Assembly (NCBI RefSeq): GCF_026236535.1
Contig: NZ_JAHTMW010000020.1
Span: forward strand, 81,595-145,594
Length of the DNA: 64,000 nt
Source of the DNA: Streptomyces sp. SKN60
GTDB taxonomy: Bacteria > Actinomycetota > Actinomycetes > Streptomycetales > Streptomycetaceae
Direction: 5' to 3'
The position numbers and the translations under genes were made by a program. Positions 1 through 8,474 of this stretch are shown here, in pieces (position 1 is the stretch's first letter; every line of letters begins with the position of its first letter). The notes beneath the pieces are model-generated. The model saw nothing but the letters and a program-made list of their open reading frames with translations. It did no database searches and was not told the origin of the DNA.

Positions 1-949
1 GGCGCAGCTCGGCGTCCAGGACGGCGCCGACGGGCAGGGCCAGTTGGGGCGCGCGGCCGGCCGCGCCGAAGGAGAGCAGCAGGGCCGTACGTCCGCTGCC
101 GCGGCCGTGCAGCCAGATGCGACGGGTCGTCAGCCGGCTGTCCGCCGTGTCGTACTGGGCGAGCACCAGCCAGTGGTCCCGCACCGGCGGGCCCTCCGGC
201 GGCGCCGACAGGCCGACCCGGCTGCGGACGGTCGCGGCCAGCGGGCCGGGCAGCCGGTCCGCGGACAGCCAGGCCCGGTCGAGGAGATGGGTCAGCGCGC
301 ACTCCTCCAGGAGCCGCACCGGCCAGCCCGGCCCGGAACCCGGTATAGCGCCCAACTCCCGCACCCGGCCCGCGAGTCCGGGCGCCTGCGCGTCGACCAT
401 GCGGGCCGCCGTCTCCTCCCACAGTCCGTACCCCGCCTGCTCCGCCGAGGCGAGCCCGCCGCGCAGCAGATCGGCGAGCCGCTGCTCCAACTCCTGGGCG
501 CCCGCGGTGATCCGGGCCGCCCGGCGCTCCGCCCGGCGGCGCGCGGCCTCCGGGTCGGCGGGCCCCGCGTCCGGAGCGGTCCGTGCCGCCTCCGCCCGCG
601 CGCGCCGGCCCGCGAGCCAGGTCTCCGCCCAGTCGGGCGCCTCGCCGGCCGCCGGTATCGCCGCCCCGTCCGGGTCCCCGGCCCACAACAACAGCAGTCC
701 GAGCCCGTGCTTGCACGGGAACTTCCGGCTCGGGCAACTGCACGAGTACGCCGGGCACGTGGTGTCCACCACCGTCCGGTACGGCGTGCTTCCGCTGCCC
801 CTGCACAGGCCCCAGACGGCCCGGCCGTCGAAGCCCGCGCCGGACCACGGCCCGGGCGTGCCCAGCTTGCTTCCCGCTCTGCGCGACGCGTCGTCAGGAG
901 CCAGTGCCAGCACCTGGTCCGCCGTCCAGCGCACCCCCTGCTCAGTCAT
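1..949 (-). CDS. SWIM zinc-finger domain protein (3' end outside window)
   Basis: The reading frame starts at ATG 949 on the minus strand and stays open to the window edge, so the C-terminus is missing. The translation begins MTEQGVRWTADQVLALAPDD. It carries a SWIM signature CxCx6CxH at about C70, C72, C79 and H81 (CSCPSRKFPCKHG). SWIM domains bind zinc and are thought to mediate DNA or protein contacts. The gene is divergent from a MoxR/DUF5682/VWA operon, with 139 bases between the start codons, and this neighbourhood suggests a shared process. The domain assignment is firm; the cellular role is not known to me. Because the frame is antisense to long spurious plus-strand frames, the SWIM motif is the main evidence that it is the real gene. 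Confidence 0.85.
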   Translation of the reverse strand, partial: MTEQGVRWTADQVLALAPDDASRRAGSKLGTPGPWSGAGFDGRAVWGLCRGSGSTPYRTVVDTTCPAYSCSCPSRKFPCKHGLGLLLLWAGDPDGAAIPAAGEAPDWAETWLAGRRARAEAARTAPDAGPADPEAARRRAERRAARITAGAQELEQRLADLLRGGLASAEQAGYGLWEETAARMVDAQAPGLAGRVRELGAIPGSGPGWPVRLLEECALTHLLDRAWLSADRLPGPLAATVRSRVGLSAPPEGPPVRDHWLVLAQYDTADSRLTTRRIWLHGRGSGRTALLLSFGAAGRAPQLALPVGAVLDAELR

Positions 950-1088
950 GCGAACGACCGTACGGGCCACCACTGACAACCGCCTCGCGCACCGCTCCCA
1001 CCTGCGATTTCCCCCGGTCGGGGCCGATTGTCAGTGGCATGGTGCACCGTGGATCTCACAGCAGGTCGAACGATCTGGAGGGGGACCC
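950..1088. promoter_or_regulatory. Divergent promoter region with outward-facing inverted repeat
   Basis: The spacer between the SWIM gene and the MoxR gene contains a perfect 10-bp inverted repeat: CCACTGACAA at 970-979 and TTGTCAGTGG at 1028-1037. Read outward, each arm begins with TTGTCA, which resembles a -35 hexamer, but I found no convincing -10 box at 17-18 bases from either. A shared operator is the alternative reading. A strong ribosome-binding site (GGAGGGGG, about 1077-1084) precedes ATG 1089. Confidence 0.45.
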
Positions 1089-2228
1089 ATGACCCTGCCC
1101 GAAACCACCACGACCACTCCGGCAGAGAGCAGGATCGGCAGCGCGAAGGACCGCGCGCTGCGGCCGCACGCCGAGGACGCCTTCGCCCACGAACTCGCCG
1201 CGCTCGCCGCCCAGGACGACCGGACCCGGCCCGCCCGCTGGAAGCTCTCGCCCTGGGCCGTCGCCACTTATCTCCTCGGCGGCACGCTGCCCGACGGCAC
1301 GGTGATCACGCCGAAGTACGTCGGCCCGCGCCGCATCGTCGAGGTCGCCGTCACCACGCTCGCCACCGACCGCGCCCTGCTCCTCCTCGGCGTCCCCGGC
1401 ACCGCCAAGACCTGGGTGTCCGAGCACCTGGCCGCCGCCGTCAGCGGCGACTCCACCCTGCTGGTGCAGGGCACCGCGGGCACGCCGGAGGAGGCCGTCC
1501 GCTACGGCTGGAACTACGCGCAGCTGCTCGCCCACGGCCCCAGCCGCGACGCCCTCGTGCCCAGCCCCGTCATGCGCGCCATGGACCGGGGCATGACCGC
1601 CCGCGTCGAGGAGCTCACCCGCATCCCCGCCGACGTGCAGGACACCCTCATCACCATCCTGTCCGAGAAGACCCTGCCGATCCCCGAGCTGGGCGAAGAG
1701 GTCCAGGCGGTCGGCGGGTTCAACCTCATCGCCACCGCCAACGACCGGGACCGCGGTGTCAACGAGCTGTCCAGCGCGCTGCGCCGCCGCTTCAACACCG
1801 TCGTGCTGCCGCTGCCGGCCACCCCGGACGCCGAGGTGGACATCGTGTCCCGCCGGGTCGACCAGATCGGGCGCTCGCTCGACCTGCCCGCCGTGCCGGA
1901 CGGCGTGGACGAGATCCGCCGGGTCGTCACCGTCTTCCGCGAGCTGCGCGACGGCGTCACCACCGACGGGCGCACCAAGGTCAAGTCGCCCTCCGGGACG
2001 CTGTCCACGGCCGAGGCGATCTCCGTCGTCACCGGCGGCCTCGCCCTCGCCGCCCACTTCGGCGACGGCGTGCTGCGCTCCGCCGACGTCGCCGCGGGGC
2101 TCCTCGGCGCGGTGGTCCGCGACCCGGCGGCCGACCGGGTCGTCTGGCAGGAGTACCTGGAGACGGTGGTCCGGGAGAGAGACGGATGGAAGGACTTCTA
2201 CCGCGCCTGCCGCGAGGTGAGCGCATGA
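1089..2228 (+). CDS. MoxR-family AAA+ ATPase
   Basis: 379-residue AAA+ ATPase. The Walker A motif is GVPGTAKT at 101-108. The Walker B position reads RVEELTRI, with Glu where family members usually have Asp-Glu. A sensor-1 region ATANDRDRG and an arginine-rich ALRRRF follow, as in MoxR proteins. Such ATPases act as chaperones that remodel or activate a partner, typically a protein with a von Willebrand A domain, and one is encoded two genes downstream. The start at 1089 was chosen because GGAGGGGG lies just upstream; the frame is open further 5' but that part is not protein-like. Its stop overlaps the next start (ATGA), indicating translational coupling. Confidence 0.9.
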   Translation: MTLPETTTTTPAESRIGSAKDRALRPHAEDAFAHELAALAAQDDRTRPARWKLSPWAVATYLLGGTLPDGTVITPKYVGPRRIVEVAVTTLATDRALLLLGVPGTAKTWVSEHLAAAVSGDSTLLVQGTAGTPEEAVRYGWNYAQLLAHGPSRDALVPSPVMRAMDRGMTARVEELTRIPADVQDTLITILSEKTLPIPELGEEVQAVGGFNLIATANDRDRGVNELSSALRRRFNTVVLPLPATPDAEVDIVSRRVDQIGRSLDLPAVPDGVDEIRRVVTVFRELRDGVTTDGRTKVKSPSGTLSTAEAISVVTGGLALAAHFGDGVLRSADVAAGLLGAVVRDPAADRVVWQEYLETVVRERDGWKDFYRACREVSA

Positions 2229-4708
2229 CCCGCCTGACGCGCGGCACCGCGCCCGCCCCGGCCGCCGGGCCGGGAGCGACGGGCCGCCCCGAACCCGCCG
2301 CCGGGCAGGGACTTGCCGCCGGGCCGGGACCCGGCGCCCGCCCGGAACCCGCCGCCACGCCCGCCCCGGCCGCCGGGCCGGGAGCGACGGGCCGCCCCGA
2401 ACCCGCCGCCCACCCAGAACCTTCCGCCCACCCTGCACCCGCCGCCGGTCCCCTCCTGCTCGGCGTTCGCCACCACGGGCCCGGGTCCGCGCGGGCCGTG
2501 GTGGCCGCGCTCGATGCCGGACGGCCCAAGGCCGTCCTCATAGAGGGGCCACCCGAGGCCGACGGGCTGGTCGGGCTCGCCGCCGAGGAGGGGATGCGGC
2601 CTCCGGTCGCGCTGTTGGCGCATGCCGTGGACGACCCGGGGCGGGCCGCGTTCTGGCCGATGGCCGAGTTCTCGCCCGAATGGGCCGCGATCCGCTGGGC
2701 CCTGGCGCACGGCGCGGAGGTCCGGTTCATCGACCTGCCCGCCGTGCACACCCTGGCCGCCTCCGACCCCACCTGGGACGACAGCGAGGAGTACGCCCCC
2801 GAGGACGCGGGGGCCGGGCTGCGCCTCGACCCCGTCGCCGAGCTCGCCCGCACCGCCGGGCACGACGACGCGGAGCGCTGGTGGGAGGACGCCGTCGAAC
2901 TGCGGGGCCCCACCGACCCGTTCGCGCCCTTCGAGGCCCTCGCCGACGCGATGGGCGCGCTGCGCGAGGCGTACGGGCACGGCGGCCACCCGCGCGACCT
3001 GGTGCGCGAGGCGCACATGCGGATCCGGCTGCGCGCCGCGCGGAAGGAGTTCGGCGACGACGTCGCCGTCGTCTGCGGCGCCTGGCACGTGCCCGCGCTG
3101 CGCCGCCGCGGCACCGTCACCGCCGACCGCGCCCTGCTCAAGGGCCTGCCCAAGGTGAAGACCGAACTGACCTGGGTGCCCTGGACCCACCGCCGGCTCG
3201 CCCGCCGCTCCGGATACGGCGCGGGCATCGAGGCCCCCGGCTGGTACGCGCATCTGTTCACCGCCCCCGACCGGCCCGTCGAGCGCTGGATGACCAAGGT
3301 CGCGGGCCTGCTCAGGGCCGAGGACCTGCCCGTCTCCTCCGCCCATGTCATCGAGGCCGTACGGCTCGCCGACACCCTCGCCGCGCTGCGCGGCCGGCCG
3401 CTCGCCGGGCTCGGCGAGACCACCGACGCGATCCGCGCCGTCATGGGCGACGGCTCCGACGTCGCCCTCGACCTGGTCCGCGACCGGCTCGTCGTCGGCG
3501 ACGTCCTCGGCACCGTCCCGGCCGCCGCGCCCGCCGTCCCGCTCCAGCGCGACCTCGAACGGCTCCAGCGCTCGCTGCGCCTCAAGCCGGAGGCCCAGGA
3601 GCGCGAGCTCGACCTCGACCTGCGCAAGGACAACGACGCCGCCCGCAGCCGACTGCTGCACCGCCTCCGGCTGCTCGGCGTCACCTGGGGCGGCCCCGTC
3701 GCAGGCCGCGGCTCCACCGGCACCTTCCGGGAGAGCTGGCGGCTGCGCTGGGAGCCCGAACTCCACGTCCAGGTCGCCGAGGCGGGCGTCTGGGGCACCA
3801 CCGTCGAGGCCGCCGCCACCGCCCGGGCCGAGTCCCAGGCGGCGGCCGCCTCTGACCTCGCCGCCATCACCTCGCTCGCCGAGCGCTGTCTGCTCGCCGG
3901 CCTCACCGACGCCCTGCCCGGCGTCCTCCACGCGCTCGCCGACCGCGCCGCCCTCGACACCGACGTCGCCCACCTCGCCCAGGCCCTCCCGGCCCTGGCC
4001 CGCGCCCTGCGCTACGGCGACGTGCGCGCCACCGACACCACCGCCCTCCGCGAGGTCGCCGCCGGTCTCGCCGAACGCATCTGCGTCGGCCTGCCGCCCG
4101 CCTGCGCGGCCCTCGACGTGGACGCCGCCGCGGAGATGCGCGAACGCCTCGACGGCGTCCACACGGCGATCGCGCTCCTCACCGACCGGGGAGATCTCGC
4201 CGACCGCTGGGCCGGGGTGCTGCGGCGGCTGGCCGGGCGGGAGCGGGTGCCCGGGGTGCTGCGGGGGAGAGCCGTGCGGCTGCTGCTCGACGAGGGGCGG
4301 TTCGCGGTGGACGAGGCGGCCCGGCTGATGGGACTCGCCCTGTCGCCCGGGGCTCCGCCCGCCGATGCCGCGGGCTGGGTCGAGGGGTTCGTCGGCGGGG
4401 CCTCCGGGGGCGGGCTGCTGCTCGTGCACGACGAGCGGCTGCTCGGCCTGGTCGACGACTGGCTCGGCGGCGTCAGCGCCGACGCGTTCACCGACGTACT
4501 GCCGCTGCTGCGGCGCACCTTCGCCGCGTACGAGCCGGGGGTCCGGCGCACCCTCGGCGAGCTCGTCGCCCGCGGCCCGGCCGGCCCCGGCGGCCCCGCC
4601 GCGGCCGCGGTCACCGCCCCCGGCTTCGCGCCCGAGCCCGACGAGCGCCGGGCCGACGCCGTACTGCCCCTGCTCCACCTCATCCTCGGTACGGAGGTCC
4701 CCGCATGA
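2225..4708 (+). CDS. DUF5682 family protein
   Basis: 827 residues. The first ~75 are low-complexity Ala/Pro/Gly encoded by a duplicated DNA segment. The conserved part starts at GVRHHGPGS (His83-His84), followed by IEGPPEADG (about 107-115) and GAWHVPAL (His288). This spacing of an early His-rich motif, an acidic strand end and a late GxxH-type motif recalls the EreA/TraB/TIKI-like putative metallohydrolase fold; that link is my inference. The C-terminal half is Ala/Arg/Leu-rich helical sequence. It is translationally coupled to the MoxR gene upstream and the VWA gene downstream, so the three products probably work together. Biochemical function is unknown. Confidence 0.82.
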   Translation: MTRLTRGTAPAPAAGPGATGRPEPAAGQGLAAGPGPGARPEPAATPAPAAGPGATGRPEPAAHPEPSAHPAPAAGPLLLGVRHHGPGSARAVVAALDAGRPKAVLIEGPPEADGLVGLAAEEGMRPPVALLAHAVDDPGRAAFWPMAEFSPEWAAIRWALAHGAEVRFIDLPAVHTLAASDPTWDDSEEYAPEDAGAGLRLDPVAELARTAGHDDAERWWEDAVELRGPTDPFAPFEALADAMGALREAYGHGGHPRDLVREAHMRIRLRAARKEFGDDVAVVCGAWHVPALRRRGTVTADRALLKGLPKVKTELTWVPWTHRRLARRSGYGAGIEAPGWYAHLFTAPDRPVERWMTKVAGLLRAEDLPVSSAHVIEAVRLADTLAALRGRPLAGLGETTDAIRAVMGDGSDVALDLVRDRLVVGDVLGTVPAAAPAVPLQRDLERLQRSLRLKPEAQERELDLDLRKDNDAARSRLLHRLRLLGVTWGGPVAGRGSTGTFRESWRLRWEPELHVQVAEAGVWGTTVEAAATARAESQAAAASDLAAITSLAERCLLAGLTDALPGVLHALADRAALDTDVAHLAQALPALARALRYGDVRATDTTALREVAAGLAERICVGLPPACAALDVDAAAEMRERLDGVHTAIALLTDRGDLADRWAGVLRRLAGRERVPGVLRGRAVRLLLDEGRFAVDEAARLMGLALSPGAPPADAAGWVEGFVGGASGGGLLLVHDERLLGLVDDWLGGVSADAFTDVLPLLRRTFAAYEPGVRRTLGELVARGPAGPGGPAAAAVTAPGFAPEPDERRADAVLPLLHLILGTEVPA
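2250..2410 (+). repeat. 53-bp exact direct repeat in the N-terminal coding region
   Basis: Positions 2250-2302 recur exactly at 2358-2410, 108 bases (36 codons) later and in frame. Both copies encode Ala/Pro/Gly-rich sequence (PAPAAGPGATGRPEPAA) in the low-complexity head of the DUF5682 protein. Exact identity suggests a recent in-frame duplication. Confidence 0.9.
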
Positions 4709-5886
4709 GCACCCTCGGCATCCGCACCCCCGACGACGAGCGGCTGCGCCGCTGGCGCCTTGTCCTCGGCGGGGGCGAGGCCGACGGCACCGGACGCGCG
4801 CTCACCGGGACCGACGCCGCCATGGACGGAGCGCTGACCGCGCTCTACGACAACGGCGGCAACGGCGGCAAGGGCGGCGGCAAGAGCGACAAGGGGGCGC
4901 GCGGCGGCGGGCTAGGCGGGTCCGCGCCCTCCGTGGCGCGCTGGCTCGGGGACATCCGCACGTACTTCCCCAGCTCCGTCGTGCAGGTCATGCAGCGGGA
5001 CGCCATCGAGCGGCTCGGGCTCGCCACGCTGCTCCTGGAGCCGGAGATGCTGGCGGCCGTCGAGCCGGACGTGCACCTCGTCGGGACGCTGCTCTCGCTC
5101 AACAAGGCGATGCCCGAGACCACCAAGGAGACCGCGCGTGCCGTGGTCCGCAAGGTCGTCGAGGACCTGGAGAAGCGGCTCGCCACCCGCACCCGGGCCA
5201 CCCTCACCGGCGCGCTCGACCGCTCGGCCCGGATCAGCCGCCCGCGACACCGGGACATCGACTGGGACCGCACCATCCGCGCCAACCTCAAGAACTACCT
5301 GCCCGAGCACGGCACGGTCGTCCCCGAGCGGCTCGTCGGACACGGGCGGGCGTCGCAGGCGGTGAAGAAGGAGGTGGTGCTCTGCATCGACCAGTCCGGC
5401 TCCATGGCCGCCTCCGTCGTCTACGCCTCCGTCTTCGGCGCCGTCCTCGCCTCCATGCGTTCCCTCGCCACCCGGCTCGTCGTCTTCGACACCGCCGTCG
5501 TCGACCTCACCGAGCAGCTCGACGACCCGGTCGACGTGCTCTTCGGCACCCAGCTCGGCGGCGGCACCGACATCAACCGGGCGCTCGCCTACTGCCAGTC
5601 CAGGATCACCCGCCCCGCCGACACCGTCGTCGTCCTCGTCAGCGACCTCTACGAGGGCGGCATCCGCGACGAGATGCTGAAGCGGGTCGCGGCGATGAAG
5701 GCCTCCGGGGTGCAGTTCGTGACCCTGCTCGCGCTCTCCGACGAGGGCGCGCCCGCCTACGACCGGGACCATGCCGCGGCGCTCGCCGCGCTCGGCGCCC
5801 CCGCCTTCGCCTGCACCCCCGACCTGTTCCCGGAGATCATGGCCGCCGCCCTGGAGAAGCGCCCGCTCCCGATACCCGAGGCGTGA
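4705..5886 (+). CDS. VWA (von Willebrand factor A) domain protein
   Basis: 393 residues. A Gly/Lys-rich linker (about 50-72) precedes a helical middle region. A VWA domain begins near residue 222 with a MIDAS motif DQSGSMAAS (Asp229, Ser231, Ser233), followed by GGGTDINR as the second metal-site loop. VWA proteins of this type are partners of MoxR ATPases. ATG 4705 overlaps the DUF5682 stop (ATGA), making it the last gene of a three-gene coupled operon. A hairpin follows at 5928-5966. The domain call is firm; the partner role is inferred from operon structure and family knowledge. Confidence 0.88.
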   Translation: MSTLGIRTPDDERLRRWRLVLGGGEADGTGRALTGTDAAMDGALTALYDNGGNGGKGGGKSDKGARGGGLGGSAPSVARWLGDIRTYFPSSVVQVMQRDAIERLGLATLLLEPEMLAAVEPDVHLVGTLLSLNKAMPETTKETARAVVRKVVEDLEKRLATRTRATLTGALDRSARISRPRHRDIDWDRTIRANLKNYLPEHGTVVPERLVGHGRASQAVKKEVVLCIDQSGSMAASVVYASVFGAVLASMRSLATRLVVFDTAVVDLTEQLDDPVDVLFGTQLGGGTDINRALAYCQSRITRPADTVVVLVSDLYEGGIRDEMLKRVAAMKASGVQFVTLLALSDEGAPAYDRDHAAALAALGAPAFACTPDLFPEIMAAALEKRPLPIPEA

Positions 5887-5927
5887 CGGGGCCCTCGCCC
5901 GCAAGGACCGGCCCGGGTGCGGAATCC

Positions 5928-5966
5928 GTCGCCGCCGGCCACCCGGACGGGCGCCGCCGGCGCGAC
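5928..5966 (+). terminator. Hairpin after the VWA gene
   Basis: GTCGC (5928-5932) and GCCGGC (5934-5939) pair with GCCGGC (5956-5961) and GCGAC (5962-5966), leaving one bulged C and a 16-base loop. There is no T-tract, as is common in high-GC actinobacteria. Confidence 0.45.
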
Positions 5967-6304
5967 TGAGGTCCATATCACAGTCGCACCCCACCCGTCC
6001 TCACTCCGCACACCGGCGAGCCGTGAGCGGGTCAATCCCCGCTCCCCGCCTGCCACAAGGGCTCACCGGGCCCGGGGCCCCACCGCTCCGGTCCGCCCCC
6101 TCGCGCCTACGTTCTGTGACCCGTATCACCGCTCTCCTGTGATCTGCGATTTAGGGACCCACGGCCCACGGGGATAACCTGCGAGACGGACATGCCGCGT
6201 CCACGGACACCGTGTACGCCTCCCTAGTGACAGCGCAGTCACGTTGCCCTCCGCGGCACGCCCACGCAGACAACGAACCGCGATCATCTAGAAAAGGGAC
6301 GCGC
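5967..6304 (+). promoter_or_regulatory. sucC upstream region with Crp-like palindromes
   Basis: No gene is seen in this stretch. It contains GTGA-N6-TCAC (6116-6129), which matches the classical Crp half-site spacing, and a second palindrome GTGAC-N6-GTCAC (6227-6242). A possible promoter lies between them (TTAGGG, 16-base spacer, GATAAC at about 6172-6177). A purine-rich ribosome-binding site (AAAAGGGA) sits just before GTG 6305. Crp control is inferred only from the site shape. Confidence 0.45.
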
Positions 6305-7483
6305 GTGGACCTGTTCGAGTACCAGGCGAGGGACCTCTTCGCCAAGCACGGTGTACCGGTGCTGGCCGGTGAAGTCATCGACACGCCTGAGGCGGCGCGC
6401 GAGGCCACCGAGCGGCTTGGCGGCAAGTCGGTCGTCAAGGCGCAGGTGAAGGTCGGCGGCCGCGGCAAGGCCGGCGGCGTCAAGCTCGCCGCCACCCCGG
6501 ACGAGGCCGTCGCCCGCGCGACGGACATCCTGGGCATGGACATCAAGGGCCACACGGTCCACAAGGTGATGATCGCGGAGACCGCTCCGGAGATCGTCGA
6601 GGAGTACTACGTCTCGTACCTCCTCGACCGCACCAACCGCACCTTCCTCGCCATGGCCTCCGTGGCCGGTGGCATGGACATCGAGGAGGTCGCCGCGACG
6701 ACCCCCGAGAAGCTCGCGAAGGTGCCGGTCGACTCCAACAAGGGCGTCGACATCGTCAAGGCCCGCGAGATCGTCGCCCAGGCGCAGTTCCCGGCCGAGG
6801 TCGCCGAGAAGGTCGCCGAGGTCCTCGTGACCCTGTGGAAGACCTTCGTCGCCGAGGACGCGCTCCTCGTCGAGGTCAACCCGCTGGCCAAGGTCGCCTC
6901 CGGCGACATCCTGGCCCTCGACGGCAAGGTGTCCCTCGACGAGAACGCCGACTTCCGTCAGCCCGAGCACGAGGCGCTCGAGGACAAGGCCGCAGCCAAC
7001 CCGCTCGAGGCTGCTGCCAAGGCCAAGGGCCTCAACTACGTCAAGCTCGACGGCGAGGTCGGCATCATCGGCAACGGCGCCGGCCTGGTCATGTCGACCC
7101 TGGACGTCGTCGCGTACGCCGGTGAGAACCACGGCGGCGTGAAGCCGGCCAACTTCCTCGACATCGGCGGCGGCGCCTCCGCCGAGGTCATGGCGAACGG
7201 CCTGGAGATCATCCTCGGCGACCCGGACGTCAAGTCCGTGTTCGTCAACGTCTTCGGCGGCATCACCGCCTGTGACGAGGTCGCCAACGGCATCGTGCAG
7301 GCCCTGGAGCTGCTCGCCTCGAAGGGCGAGGAAGTCACCAAGCCGCTGGTCGTGCGCCTCGACGGCAACAACGCGGAGCTGGGTCGCAAGATCCTGTCGG
7401 ACGCCAACCACCCGCTCGTGCAGCGCGTGGACACCATGGACGGCGCGGCCGACAAGGCCGCCGAGCTCGCGGCTGCGAAGTAA
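6305..7483 (+). CDS. sucC: Succinyl-CoA synthetase beta subunit (ADP-forming)
   Basis: 392 residues, the usual length. The N-terminal ATP-grasp domain begins VDLFEYQARDLFAKHGVPV and contains VKAQVKVGGRGKAGGVK. Metal-binding VEVNPLA and the C-terminal CoA-ligase part (GIIGNGAGL, NFLDIGGGA, FVNVFGGIT) follow. With SucD it converts succinyl-CoA, ADP (or GDP) and phosphate to succinate, CoA and ATP (GTP) in the TCA cycle, in the cytoplasm. GTG 6305 was chosen because AAAAGGGA lies just upstream and the alignment to the family starts there. sucD follows 19 bases downstream. Confidence 0.97.
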   Translation: MDLFEYQARDLFAKHGVPVLAGEVIDTPEAAREATERLGGKSVVKAQVKVGGRGKAGGVKLAATPDEAVARATDILGMDIKGHTVHKVMIAETAPEIVEEYYVSYLLDRTNRTFLAMASVAGGMDIEEVAATTPEKLAKVPVDSNKGVDIVKAREIVAQAQFPAEVAEKVAEVLVTLWKTFVAEDALLVEVNPLAKVASGDILALDGKVSLDENADFRQPEHEALEDKAAANPLEAAAKAKGLNYVKLDGEVGIIGNGAGLVMSTLDVVAYAGENHGGVKPANFLDIGGGASAEVMANGLEIILGDPDVKSVFVNVFGGITACDEVANGIVQALELLASKGEEVTKPLVVRLDGNNAELGRKILSDANHPLVQRVDTMDGAADKAAELAAAK

Positions 7484-7502
7484 GGGACGAGGACACACAG
7501 CC

Positions 7503-8387
7503 ATGGCTATCTTCCTCAACAAGGACAGCAAGGTCATCGTCCAGGGCATGACCGGTGCCACGGGCATGAAGCACACCAAGCTCATGCTGGGTGACGGCAC
7601 CAACATCGTCGGCGGCGTGAACCCGCGCAAGGCGGGCACCAAGGTCGACTTCGACGGCACCGAGATCCCGGTCTTCGGCACCGTCGCCGAGGCCATGAAG
7701 GAGACCGGCGCCAACGTCTCGGTCCTCTTCGTGCCGCCGGCCTTCGCCAAGGCCGCCGTGGTCGAGGCGATCGACGCCGAGATCCCGCTCGCCGTGGTCA
7801 TCACCGAGGGCATCGCGGTGCACGACTCCGCCGCGTTCTACGCGTACGCCGTGGAGAAGGGCAACAAGACCCGCCTCATCGGCCCGAACTGCCCCGGTCT
7901 CATCACCCCGGGCCAGTCGAACGCCGGCATCATCCCGGGCGACATCACCAAGCCGGGCCGCATCGGCCTGGTCTCGAAGTCCGGCACGCTGACGTACCAG
8001 ATGATGTACGAGCTCCGTGACATCGGCTTCTCCTCCGCCGTCGGCATCGGTGGCGACCCGGTCATCGGCACCACGCACATCGACGCCCTCGCGGCGTTCG
8101 AGGCGGACCCCGACACCGACCTGATCGTCATGATCGGCGAGATCGGCGGCGACGCCGAGGAGCGTGCGGCCGACTTCATCAAGGCCAACGTCACCAAGCC
8201 GGTCGTCGGCTACGTCGCGGGCTTCACCGCCCCCGAGGGCAAGACCATGGGCCACGCCGGCGCCATCGTCTCCGGCTCCTCCGGCACCGCCGCGGCGAAG
8301 AAGGAGGCCCTCGAGGCCGCCGGTGTGAAGGTCGGCAAGACCCCGACCGAGACCGCCAAGCTGGCGCGCGCCATCCTCGCGGGCTGA
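7503..8387 (+). CDS. sucD: Succinyl-CoA synthetase alpha subunit
   Basis: 294 residues. The CoA-binding Rossmann domain starts MAIFLNKDSKVIVQGMTG and includes GGVNPRKAG. The C-terminal part carries the phosphohistidine loop GHAGAIVSG with His251 as the residue phosphorylated in catalysis. The GPNCPG and SKSGTLTYQ motifs are also present. The subunit partners with SucC; the two genes form an operon with a GGGACGAGGA ribosome-binding site before ATG 7503. The operon ends at a perfect hairpin 31 bases downstream. Confidence 0.97.
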   Translation: MAIFLNKDSKVIVQGMTGATGMKHTKLMLGDGTNIVGGVNPRKAGTKVDFDGTEIPVFGTVAEAMKETGANVSVLFVPPAFAKAAVVEAIDAEIPLAVVITEGIAVHDSAAFYAYAVEKGNKTRLIGPNCPGLITPGQSNAGIIPGDITKPGRIGLVSKSGTLTYQMMYELRDIGFSSAVGIGGDPVIGTTHIDALAAFEADPDTDLIVMIGEIGGDAEERAADFIKANVTKPVVGYVAGFTAPEGKTMGHAGAIVSGSSGTAAAKKEALEAAGVKVGKTPTETAKLARAILAG

Positions 8388-8417
8388 TCGCGGCACATCC
8401 GCACAGCAGCACCACAT

Positions 8418-8464
8418 GAGTGGGCCCCGCCCCGACCGGTTCACGGTCGGGGCGGGGCCCACTC
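8418..8464. terminator. Perfect 21-bp hairpin between sucD and the convergent gene
   Basis: The left arm at 8418-8438 and right arm at 8444-8464 are perfectly complementary (21 bp) around a 5-base loop GTTCA. It lies between convergent genes and could terminate transcription from both sides. Confidence 0.85.
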
Positions 8465-8474
8465 GCATACGCGT

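Noticed and set aside
117..1088. A 5' extension of the MoxR frame by ~320 codons
   Set aside because: It runs antisense over the SWIM gene, is Ser/Arg/Pro-rich and featureless, and ATG 1089 has a strong ribosome-binding site and matches the family start.
2029..4678. Long minus-strand open frames of 640-830 codons antisense to the DUF5682 gene
   Set aside because: They arise from the extreme third-position GC bias; the translations are Arg/Ser/Gly/Pro-rich without domains, while the plus-strand gene has conserved motifs and coupled neighbours.
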